A stretch of 64,000 nucleotides of DNA from Peronospora farinosa (taxonomy: Eukaryota; Oomycota; Peronosporomycetes; Peronosporales; Peronosporaceae): NCBI GenBank assembly GCA_947646735.1, contig CANTFK010000710.1:116528-180527 (forward strand), given 5' to 3'. Positions 51,390-61,415 of the stretch are shown here, piece after piece. Position 1 is the first letter of the stretch. Every line of letters begins with the position of its first letter. The translations under genes and the position numbers were made by a program. The notes below the pieces were generated by a model that saw only the letters and a program-made list of their open reading frames with translations, searched no databases and was not told the origin of the DNA.

Positions 51390-52310
51390 TTATGTTTGGT
51401 GTTTAGCCAACCAAGGCATGCCTAGGATGAGGTCATACGGACTCTCCATACCTATCACTGTGAACTTCTCTTTACAAGAGAAGTCACTGAAACTGAAGGC
51501 GAGTTCAACTTGAACTCCCTCCGATTTGACGAGCGCGCCGTTCGCTAAACGAACGATCGCCTCTTCTCGCTTGCCATCCTGGCAAAGCGACTCATAACTC
51601 GCCGGTCTCTTTTTCAGAGCTGCGAGTTTCACAAAGTTTTGTGGTGCACCCGAATCCACGAGAAGTTTCATCACTTGGTCATAGCCTCGTACTCGAGCGC
51701 TATAGACCAAAAGGGTTGAGGTCCGAACTTTCGGAACCTCAGGGACTATGCTACCCATTTGTTCGATCACTCTGAACTTAGGGGTAGCTTCAGAGTCCGC
51801 GACAGTAGGGCATCCCGCCCCTACTGCGCTCCCGCAATCCCGACCCATCTTGGGCAGGTACTGAACCCGTGCGTCGTGCACGCTGGTTTTTCGCACCTCC
51901 CTTCGGGTTGGGAGACCTTTTGCTGGCTGCCTTAGCACCAGCAGCTACTTTGGCATAGCAGCGAGCCATCATATGGCCTCGCTTGCCGCACTTGTAGCAA
52001 ACCACGTCGGCATTGCCTAACTCCATAGGAGTGGCATCAGACTTCTAGGACGACGGCCTGTAATAGGCTGTCGCCGAGGCGCTGTTGTAGGATTGCTCCT
52101 CAACTAAGGCAATGTCAATTGCCTCTTCCATCGTCGCTGGCACCGTTCTAAAAAGGGCCTGACGCGATGGGCCGTGCCTAAGTCCATTCATGAACGTGGC
52201 CACCTTGATATCGGCTCCCCATTAATGGACGCCGACAGCGAACGCATCTCCTGCACAAACTCTTGCAGAGAGCGTTTCGCCTGTCGTGCTCCAAAGAAGC
52301 GCGCCATAAG
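51390..52310 (-). pseudogene. Gypsy gag C-terminus, CCHC knuckle and protease
   Basis: Minus strand: FFGARQAKRSLQEFVQEMRSL, then TVPATMEEAIDIAL (52310-52080) with a stop; CYKCGKRGHMMARC knuckle (52026-51790); aspartic protease with LLVDSGAPQNFVKLAAL and ending LILGMPWLAKHQ (51938-51390). A frame change lies between knuckle and protease. Confidence 0.8.
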
Positions 52311-53250
52311 CAGCACACCGCTGAAAACAGCGCCCTAATGGCAATTATAACGGAAGCCGAGGTGTTCCTCGCATTACGAGCACTCAGTCGGCATAAAACA
52401 TCAGGTACCGACGGCTAAGGGAATAATCTGTATAAGGATCTCCAATCGCTGTTAGTTTCGCTGCTGGTTATAGCTAACGAAATTATTTAAGGGGAACACC
52501 CACCCAAGTCATTCATGAAAGCGCTTATCATCCCACTACGTAATTGAGGAGATTCCGACAACGCCATGGACTATCGGCCGATTTCCTTTTGCAAACGAGG
52601 TACAAAGTTATTGCGAAGGTCTTGGCGATGCGTAAGCAGTTTAGTCTGCCGCATGTCATTGGTTCTTCTCAACAAGGTTTTGTTTACGGACGACAAATGC
52701 AAGAGATGGTATCCGTGATGCTCGCCCATCTCCAAAGCGCACGTGAGGAGAGCGCATTAAACGCCGACGCCATCCGAGCCATTGTCTTATTGGGTTTTAT
52801 AAAGGCCTATGATACAGTCGGCCGAGACTTTATGGTGGAAGCGCTTCGACTCTTTGGATTTGACGAGATAAGTATTGCGCTTAATCAAAGGCTTTATACC
52901 AACACGACAGCACGGTTTACAGTCAACGGCGAGATTTCTTTAATTCGAGTAGTTAGTCGGGTATTAGGCAGGGCTGTTCTCATGCTCCTCTTCGTTTCCT
53001 GGTGGTAGTAGAGATATTGGCAGTTGCAATACAAACGCCGCCCAATTTTAGGGGCTCACACTTCAGGGAGCACACACACAAAAATACATCTTTTCGGGGT
53101 TAGTCGACGACTCCACCATATTTCTCCAAAAAGCAAGTTTACTACAACCGGCTATGAAATTTATTACTGAATCGGACGGATATCGGGGTTGCAAGTGCAA
53201 TTAACTAGGGGTTCTCTCCTGGTGCCTTGGGTAAGTAGTAGCATGAAGCC
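52310..53250 (+). pseudogene. LINE ORF2 reverse transcriptase fragment
   Basis: Reads EVFLALRALSRHKTSGTDG, DYRPIS, YKVIAKVLAMR, SSQQGFVYGRQMQ, IVLLGFIKAYDTVGRDF, LYTNTTARFTVNGEIS, then GLVDDSTIFLQKA (the catalytic ADD-type block, here VDD) and PAMKFITE. These are the RT blocks of a non-LTR retrotransposon. Several stops and frame shifts. Confidence 0.82.
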
Positions 53251-53588
53251 TCAATACAGAATAGTAGGGATCATCCGGACTGGTTGGCACCTGGAGGATC
53301 CGGTTGAATACCGCCCGTCCATGGCACGATAGCCATGGCCGGTTAAAGGATCAATAGGCCCTGCCGAAGATAAAAAGTAATAGGCTGCTAGAAAAAAATA
53401 AATGTGGCGCTGTCCTGTACAACTAAAAAGTGCAACCAACTAAAAGCCAAATCATCTATCTAAATACGGCTATCCATCAGCTCACATATTAATGGATCGC
53501 AGTGGCTGTTCCGTCAACAATTACGATGTTTCTCGGATATAAAGTGGGGACAGGAAAGTTACGTATTATTCATTAATTAGGCTCATCA
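53251..53588 (+). pseudogene. LINE ORF2 continuation, decayed
   Basis: Post-RT sequence in several frames (GWHLEDPVEYRPSM; later CNQLKAKS) up to the inserted LTR at ~53589. Assigned by position between recognisable LINE parts. Confidence 0.5.
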
Positions 53589-54044
53589 TGAAATGGGTTA
53601 CCCTCCGACTATACTGATAACAGTATAGTCTACCTTCACTGATGACAGTGAAAGCAGGTGCCTCAATTACCTCACGTACACGTGAGCAGAGGAAGTCAAT
53701 CAACTAAACGAGCGCTTAGTTGAGAAGGAAAAGAAAACTGTTTTTAATATAGTTAACTATCTAATAAAACTAATCTGTTATAACTATGTTAACTATAAAA
53801 ATTACAACTATGTATGTTGACAACTTGCCCTCCACTCATTGCGCGCGTCCGTCGGTCATTGGTCAGCGCGTTGGTTAAAATGATGGCCCATATCAACCAA
53901 TTAAAAGGCATCTCCAACTTCAAGGAGATTTAGGAACAATATTATAGGAAAAGATAATATTGTCAAATATCATTAGTTATAATAATATTTCTATTTACAC
54001 TTTATATAAGTGTCAATATTATGTAATGGGCTCACCCCGTTACA
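53589..54044 (+). repeat. Solo gypsy LTR inside the LINE, hairpin-rich
   Basis: Starts near TGAAATGGGTTACC and ends CACCCCGTTACA. LINE sequence continues on both sides. Contains stem-loops at 53607-53630 (10-bp stem, 4-nt loop), 53635-53652 (7/4), 53671-53686 (7/2) and 53701-53722. No clean target duplication; the 5' boundary is approximate. Confidence 0.65.
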
Positions 54045-56050
54045 CTCCACATAAAAAATGCACAGCGCCGCCTCCTTCATGCAACGCGAGTATCAACGAC
54101 TGTCAAGCACCGTGTCCTTATACTCAACCCAAAAAAGGCGATAGTTTTCCCGGATTTTGTTCACAGCAGTGGTCTTCGAGCCCCCCAGCTGGGCGCTAAA
54201 ACAACTAAGCCATCTCTACAAACAATTTCTTTGGAATTGTCCTACAATATCGAACCCGTGAGACACAAAGTCGCTCCAGGCCTACTTTACACTCCTTAAA
54301 AGGCAGGAGGAAATAGTCTAGTTTTCGTCCCCGTCGCCATCAAAACACAGCGAGTGAAACAAGCGCTTCTGGCAATTACTCGGCCGGAGAATGTGTATCT
54401 CACAGTGTAGGTATCCTGGATTACGCATGGTGCACGTAACACGAGCATCAGCCCGCATCGATTGAGCGTAAAACACATCGTATCGCCGTATTTCGAGCGC
54501 CATCCCGATTTGATCCATGAACTCGGCTACACATTAAGGCCAGATATCGCGCAAGCGGAGGTAATCTTCCCACGAGTACGGGAACATCTACCGAACCTTC
54601 GCTCATCATCGGCCAGTCAGTGGGAAGGAAATGACTGGATACTGCACCTCTCCGAGCCCTTCCTTGGCGGACTCAGGGGGATGAGATTTGGCTCCAGGCG
54701 ATTAAAGATTTCTGGCAGACGTTTCAATGGAGTGAAAATCCTTGGATTCTCACACCGCAGGCGCTAGAGCTGTCCCGATCCAAGTATAACAGATTTCGTG
54801 GTGTCTCCCTCAAACAACTCCACATCCAGCGGACTGGCCCCCAAGAATACGTGTTCAGCGGCACTGGCACGGACGTCCACGCCCCCCGCCATTCGCATGC
54901 AAAACTTCGAGAATGGGCGATTATAGTCCTACTTTCGTCGCCGCCACTAGACGTGGGAAATCCGGTAGGGTGCTCAATCCCATTGCTACGGCAACAGTCA
55001 CCATTCACGCAAGCCAATTCATGGGTTCTGGTTGGAATAGGCAAGGTTCGAGGTTTTTCTCTCTCAGTTGAATCTACTCACCCCCAATGTTGGGAGCTCA
55101 CTCAATGCCACGATGGCATAACTTGGGTTTTCTACGGCGCTCCGCCGCTGGTAAAAGGGAAATCGCAGGAACTTACCCAACAAGCGGAGATCAAACTCAG
55201 CCGACATGGGGTTGTCTTTTTTTACAGCCCACAGATACACCACTATCCGTGTTCCGCACCGCCTACGGTCCCCAATCATCGACTGTTCACTTTCCTAAAA
55301 CAGCAAGCTTTGCATGCGACAAAGCGCTGTCTCTCAGCACCGCTGAAGCAGGTCATCAATCGGCTAGCCACCAAGAGCCAGACTACGCGGTGGCAACGCA
55401 CAGCTTTGGATGTCATGCCCGCTCAGATATGGGATCATGGTCATGCGGTAACGAAATATCAGCTATGGACACGATATCGACACGCCACCGGAAAGCTAAA
55501 ATTTTGGTACAGAAAACGGCCCCCTGACGGATTATACATATACCTGGAATGTGAAGTACCCAGGAGCATAACGTTTGGGGATGTCCCCGTGCTCTGACAG
55601 GCTTATCAGTCATTGGGAGAGTACACCTCAACATCATACCCGCCTACTGGATCGGCTTGAGCACTGCGCAAACTGTTTTGTACCACTCATCTCGCCGCAA
55701 GTCACAGCAAAGCTGTTAGCCCGGTATCCAGAAGTCATAGATCCATTCGCCACAGCCTGGAAGACGATTCGGGAAGTTGCAGTGACCATCGTCATCACAA
55801 TGCTCAGGCAATTCGCGTGGACAAGGTTTTTTTTAAAAAATGCGTAAGTTCCGATGCAAGCCAGTGAAGATTTGATCTGGAAAAAGATTCAGCTCCAACT
55901 GAGGGCGCTCATCAATCGTCTGCATTGCAGGGCGGACACGGCCGTCCGTGGAGCTCTACTATCTGCATCTTACGACACAGTTATATCAAAACCTAGAGGG
56001 CAGTCCGGCGTTCATAGACGTGCTGCCAGCCGTAGGCAATGCCTGGACAC
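54045..56050 (+). pseudogene. LINE ORF2 C-terminal region, decayed
   Basis: After the solo LTR the plus strand reads LGALKQLSHLYKQFLWNC-like sequence (about 54185-54240) typical of the region after LINE RT, then long broken frames 54462-54767, 54851-55597 and 55575-55847 with no independent domain that I recognise. Assigned to the same LINE by strand and order. Confidence 0.5.
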
Positions 56051-56069
56051 TCCAGAGTTGCTACGTCGA

Positions 56070-56516
56070 AACAAGTGAACCTTGGATTAATCTCGGTCCA
56101 TGAGGAAGGACCTACGAACGAGTTGGTTGAGGTCGTCGAAGACAAGATGTCGGAGGCATCCTCAATTGAGGTGGTCCAACTTGTCTTGGCATCTGCTGAG
56201 GAGATGGTAAAGCTTTCGGAGATTACTTAGGATCTGTTCCTGTCCGAATGAAAGGAAGGAAAGATCCACGAGATAGTCGCACCAGTTCCAGAAGAGAACG
56301 TGGTGGACTGTTGCTCTTCATCCACAATGGATGAGAGCGTCTTGGAGACCGACAAAAAGAAACGGTTCGCTGCTCAAGGCTGGGATGCCTTGAAGGGCAG
56401 CCCGTTCTATGATGTTTTGTGGAAACACCGTAATGTGTTTCCAGCAGAAGTGTCTAGCCGCCTACCGGCCGATAGGGGCATCAGGCACAAAATTGACTTG
56501 GTGTATCGGGGCTAGA
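56070..56516 (+). pseudogene. Gypsy protease-RT linker fragment, plus strand
   Basis: HEEGPTNELVEVVEDKMSEA, then KKKRFAAQGWDALKGSPFYDVLW and NVFPAEVSSRLPADRGIRHKIDL, the entry to RT. It is an inverted copy of 50490-50890 and ends before the RT blocks. Confidence 0.75.
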
Positions 56517-56843
56517 ACGTACCGTCACTAGCTTACACGCGCGCTTGAGGAAGACTCAAGCCCAAGTATTAGGTATTAAGTAAATTTAACTCTGATTTTT
56601 ATTTTGGTTTTAATTCGTACTAATTACGAAGATTTTAGTCGTAATAAATACGACAGTGTTCCCGCCTTTCGGGAACCACACAATTTCAGGTTGATTTATC
56701 ATTGGTCAATATTGGGGACTTTTAGTCCCCAATAATAAACCAATGATAAATTACCCTGCTGTGCCCGCTATTCGGGCCCAGCACCTGTCTACATATGTAA
56801 ATGTTTATTTGTGTTAACTATGTGTGTAATGTAGCCCATTACA
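56517..56843 (+). repeat. Gypsy LTR, hairpin-rich (5' boundary approximate)
   Basis: Ends TGTAATGTAGCCCATTACA at 56843. Hairpins: 56543-56561 (7-bp stem), 56658-56676 (GTTCCCG-CCTTT-CGGGAAC), and a nested structure 56695-56750 with an 11-bp outer stem and a 10-bp inner stem (56711-56733). Confidence 0.6.
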
Positions 56844-56921
56844 TCACCCCTTCTCAAGACAGCACTTACAACCGTGAGTGCTCAACTGTCGAAACCATAT
56901 CGCTTACAAACGAACAAGCAA

Positions 56922-58226
56922 TGTCCGAAAACTCAACACCCAATCCAGCAGCACTCCCAAGAAACATCAGCAGGATTGCAAGTACCAGCATCATGGCGCA
57001 ACAACTCATACCTTGGCCACTGTATGACTTGTCCGGAGCTCACGCTCCGGATTCACTTGAAACGATGCGGGTTGCTTCCGGTGTATTCGAAAACTGCGCA
57101 GAATGGGCCTTGATATAATCGGGTACGAGGCCCTGCAACGTTCCTGGTGTGCCTTCATTCGACGCTGAAATTGGATGCTCGAAGATGGTAGCAGCTTTTA
57201 ACTGTGGCTCGCCAATCGAGAGGAACTTCGCGACGATCACTCCATCGGCGCGCTACGCGGAAGGGTGTTTGAGAATGCTTGGAATGTGGACCGTCTCTGC
57301 TTCGTCCATGTCAATGAAGGATGCCAATCATGTGACTCGACTCCACGCCCAACTCATGACGAATGGAGACGACACACCCGCTGAGTGTCCACTCAGCGAA
57401 CGCGTACGAAGTTGGATTGCGAAATATGAGCGAAGTTTGAGCGAACGGAGAAGTGCAGTTATTCGTGGTGCACCTCGCTGGCAGCACCGCTCGCGAGAGC
57501 GGAGTCAATCTCCACGGATAAATCAGCGCAGGGCAGCGACACGTTCGTCTGCCCGTCCTGTTGCGCGATTCTTGCTTCGTAATCGTGGTGAAATGTATCA
57601 CCACGACGTTTCTCGATCACCTAATTGTTCTCTTTCTCGACTGCATGGGTCTCCTCACCGGTATAGTTTGTCACGAGAGAGTTCGCGTTCGCGCTCGCAT
57701 CGGAATAGCCCGACTCCGTGGTTTTGTACGAATTGAACAAGATCTGGAGCGTCACGAAGGATAAAAAACGCGGTTCCCATGTATTCTGCTCGGGAGGAAA
57801 TCCCAACCAACGTACTGAATACCTGCGTGTAGATGGAACCGCGCACTTCTCGTGAGCCGACTGTAAACTTGTCGGAGATGGTCTTCGTGACTTACAATGC
57901 GGTTTACAATCCAGCGCACCTATCCATCCGCATCAACAAGCGGAGGAGGACCCTCGCGATGGTAATGCTGGCGTCCTAGTTGCCAGGACGATGTTGATCA
58001 GGCCGTGAACAAAGCTGCCGATGCTCAGCAGAAGGCTGAAGCTGCCCATGAGCGTGCTCCCAAGGCGAAGAAAACTGCGAGTGAGACCCGGCAGTCGATC
58101 CTTGATCTGCTAGAACGGGTATGGGATCTGGAGCGCCAGGTGCTTGGTCGTGTATTGACGGCATCGAAACCGCGCCCGATGTCATCGGCACGTCGAGCAC
58201 GACGGGAAGGTCCATTGACTTAGGAC
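56922..58226 (+). pseudogene. Putative gypsy gag region, plus strand
   Basis: Position after an LTR suggests gag. Broken frames: MSENSTPNPAALPRNISRI (from 56922), a 195-codon frame 57149-57736 with an Arg/Ser-rich end (RSRERSQSPRINQRR, RESSRSRSHRNS), and 58005-58223 with a coiled-coil-like ETRQSILDLLERVWDLERQV. No zinc knuckle seen. Assignment is by context. Confidence 0.4.
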
Positions 58227-58324
58227 CTCTGGGAGCCGGCATCGGAGCCAAGCCGTAAAGCGTAGCCGGGAGATATTCCTTTAGTCCTTGACATAGAACG
58301 TTTGGCGAAGTCGCAACCATGTAG

Positions 58325-59691
58325 CACCAAGATCTCAGGATAAGAGGCTGCCCTCATGTTTTTCTGGATCATGTTTACCGACTCCACGGGGTTCCTGAAT
58401 CCATAGTATTGAAATGGGATCCGCGTTTTGTGTCGTTTTTGGCGTCATTTTCTTGAGCTGCTAGGTAGCAAGCTCCACATGTCAACAGCCGATCACTCCC
58501 CAGACTGATGGACAAACGGAGCAAGCCAATCGAGTCGGGGCGAAAGTATTGCCCACATTAGCGACTCCCAAAGAATGGAGCAAGCAATTGCCATTCGTGT
58601 AGTTTGCTATTAATAACAGTGTTCACGCCAGTACGAGTGAAACACCGTTTTACATTAACGGACTGCGTCATCCTCGAACGCCTGTCTCGTTTGTACGAAG
58701 CCCGAGTCTTAGTGGGGGAGGGCCCCTCACTTCGCTCGGTGCGAATGCCAAAGAGGGCCAAGGTTTCCCTAGTGACACTGCTAGTTTAGCAGTGGTCACG
58801 ACATCTATAGGTGTCACAAAGGAGGCACGGCAAGAAATGCCAGTGCTCCTTGATGATGACACGATAGTATTGTCAACTGCTTCGACCCATGACCGACCTC
58901 TTGGAGGCGTCATAGGCGAGCTGGATGCTAAAAGCGTGAGCGAAGCTCAGCGCTTTGTGAATGAGCGATTGGTCATCACACGTTAAGTCCGTGACGCAAT
59001 GGCAAGCGCACAGGACAAGCAAAAACAATATGCAGACCAGCATGGTCGCAAAAACAATGAACACTTTAGTGTGGGGGACAAAGTGCTATTAAGTACTGCC
59101 ACCCTAACTAAACATGCAATCTCTGTACTACCTGGTGGTACTACTAAGCTATTGCCCCGATTCATTGGGCCCTTTACAGTGGTTGAAGAAGTTGGAGACC
59201 TAAATTATAGGCTCACTCTCCCACCGTATATAAAGACGCACCCCGTATTTTACGTGGGTCGTCTTAAGCGGTATGTTGATCCAGAAGAGATCACATATCC
59301 ACATCGGTCTAACGAGACCGATGCTAACGTCGAATGTGAGTCGAGCGTCGATGCCGGTCAGGCGACGGGGAAGGCGAACGACTTCCCGTGTACGAGACCG
59401 ACGACAGAGGACTCGGTGAACGAGGAGGACGCCGCGCTTGACGCGGGTCTCTCATCACCAGTCGCTCATGTATGTACAAACGGGTCTTCAGGCGGTCATA
59501 CTCCTGATGGTCCCTCGTCCTCACATATCGTAGATCCGAAGTCAGTCGCGAGACTTGACTCGAAAAATAAGCCACCTCTTTCTTCAGCGCAGCGATCTCC
59601 GCTTGCGACTGAACGACAACAAGATAGGCACCGCGAAAAGTTGGGCGTAATCGCCGCTCCTATCGGGTGCCACCTGTGTTGGTGGCTCTGA
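58325..59691 (+). pseudogene. Gypsy integrase core to C-terminal domain, plus strand
   Basis: Starts within the core (FLDHVYRLHGVPESIV), continues in broken frames, then VTTSIGVTKEARQEMPVLLDDD (58792-58986) and MASAQDKQKQYADQHGRK through VGRLKRYVDPEEI to a long Ser/Asp-rich linker ending at 59691. A diverged inverted copy of 47290-48420. The chromodomain is missing. Confidence 0.8.
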
Positions 59692-59699
59692 AAAAAAGA

Positions 59700-60450
59700 G
59701 TCCGGCGAGTTATGAGTCGCTTTGCCAGGATGGCAAGCGAGAAGAGGCGATCGCTCGTTTAGCGAACGGCGCGCTCGTTAATTAGAGGTAGTTCAAGTTG
59801 AACTCGCCTTTGGCTTTAGTGACTTCTCTTGTAAAGAGAAGTTCACAGTGATAGGTATGGAGAGTCCGTATGACCTCATCCTAGGCATGCCTTGGTTGGC
59901 TAAACACCAAACATAAATAGACTGGCGTACACGCACAATCGCTAACTCTACGCAGGACATTGGAAAGGGTGTGCGAGAGGCTTATGTGGCTGATGCTGTG
60001 TCCAACACAGTCGAGGATGCGATGACGGTATGTCAATCGACACCAGGAAGTACCCAGCTTAAAAGGAGTGGTGTAGTTGGAAGTGACCTGACAGAAAGTC
60101 AGGTGACACAAATTCCTACCCAGGTCGAAAAGACTGGTGTAGTGAATGGGGCGATGACAGGTAGTCATGCGTCCAATAGTCCTGCACAGAAGCGAGAGCC
60201 TGTGGCAGTTGATGGTGGGGTGACAGGAAGTCAAGCGCCACAAGAACCGGTACAGAGCCATGAGCCTGGAAGGATCGACGCGTATATGGCATAATCTTCG
60301 TGCGGTTGGAAGGAGTGTGTTGGCTATTGCAGCAACGACACCTTCTTCCAGGTCAAAGGTCGTGGTGACTCGAACAACGAGCACCAGACATATAAAGACG
60401 ATCAAGGGCAGTGTGGTAAACTACCTACTAGAGATTTTGCACTAACCAGT
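59700..60450 (+). pseudogene. Gypsy protease end and linker, plus strand
   Basis: KEKFTVIGMESPYDLILGMPWLAKHQT around 59840-59915, then the 22-residue-repeat linker (59971-60294) and RSKVVVTRTTSTRHIKTIKG. An inverted copy of 50900-51600. It follows integrase sequence, the reverse of native order, so this cluster is a mosaic. Confidence 0.75.
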
Positions 60451-60610
60451 AAATAGCCAATTTGTTTCTCTCTTCTCTCTCTAAGTTTGTGTGTTTCGGC
60501 TGGGCGGCTAAGTACCACTGCGCGCGATATTTAACATACTCGCGCTTGCTGTGTACGTATTACATAAAATTACAAGTACAGCCTGGTCAAGTGGTTGGAA
60601 AAACTTGGAG

Positions 60611-61018
60611 CTAAACAATGACGAGGGGCACTGAGCTTGGATAATAGCGATCAAGGAGAAGCGCGGCATCTTTGGAGCACAAAAAAACCCGCAGCTTCCA
60701 GCTTTGAGCTTCTGCTGCTGCAAAGTCACGCGCAACACACAACCGCCGCCTTTCATCACAAATAAGAGCGCACCGACGAGCTCGCTCTCTAACCTTCACT
60801 GCACAAATCAAGTGCCAGTCTCCCAATACTTCGTTGACCAACCCCGCCATCCGCAGCACAAAATCCTGCGCGGCGGGTGGGCCCATTGGGAGCTCACAAT
60901 CCCTGACATCGACGATATACCGACCAAGGGCAAGTGCACGTATGCAATCGTGTTTTGCTTTGGGTATTGATGGTTCTTCTGTGTGACTAAGGCATGACAT
61001 CTTCCATCTACTCATCAT
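60611..61018 (-). CDS. Hypothetical protein, 135 residues
   Basis: ATG at 61018 (MMSRWKMSCLSHTEE). The composition is even and protein-like (DFVLRMAGLVNEVLGDWHLICAVKVRERARRCALICDERRR), with no repeats and no transposon motif. No domain recognised. It lies in the gap between the gypsy mosaic and VPS33 and is divergent from VPS33 by about 400 bp. It could be a small lineage-specific gene or an exon of a larger one; chance is not excluded. Confidence 0.35.
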   Translation of the reverse strand: MMSRWKMSCLSHTEEPSIPKAKHDCIRALALGRYIVDVRDCELPMGPPAAQDFVLRMAGLVNEVLGDWHLICAVKVRERARRCALICDERRRLCVARDFAAAEAQSWKLRVFLCSKDAALLLDRYYPSSVPLVIV

Positions 61019-61415
61019 AGCTTCGACCCGATACGACTACGATGTCGACCAACACAGTTTCATTTATAGTGCAGACATTCCACGTTTGACCTCTTATTAA
61101 GCGAGCGGACTATCGTCAAACTTATGGCGTATAACCTAGCTGCCTCGTAAATGCTGTCATTGGCGAGCTTTGTAGCTGAGTCGATGCACAACATTCTTGT
61201 GTGTATGGCTGCTCTTTTGCGACAGCCCGCGTGCAGTCTACTTCAAGCACATACGCTCACGCATTATGCACGCACACTGCGGCTGATGGATACTTAGAGA
61301 AGTTACGAAGTTACTTTAAAGTGTAGCCATGTAACATTGTCAAAATCATTGCGGTCTATATGTCAAAAATGCTTCTGCTTTTTTGACCAGTCGAACGACA
61401 TTCAAAACATTTTCG

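Larger units (their letters stand above)
47022..52310 (-). mobile_element. Chromodomain-type gypsy element (gag end to chromodomain), minus strand, decayed
   Basis: Read on the minus strand from 52310: gag C-terminus, CCHC knuckle, protease, repetitive linker, RT, RNase H, integrase, integrase C-terminal domain, chromodomain. RT before INT defines gypsy. Many stops and frame breaks make it non-functional. No LTR is directly attached at either end; it is joined to a LINE at ~52310 and to an opposed gag at ~47022. Confidence 0.88.

Noticed and set aside
45541..52310. An ambisense retroelement with gag on plus and pol on minus
   Set aside because: The minus element has its own gag end and zinc knuckle at 51.8-52.3 kb, and the plus gag has its own LTR. 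Two opposed elements explain the arrangement better.
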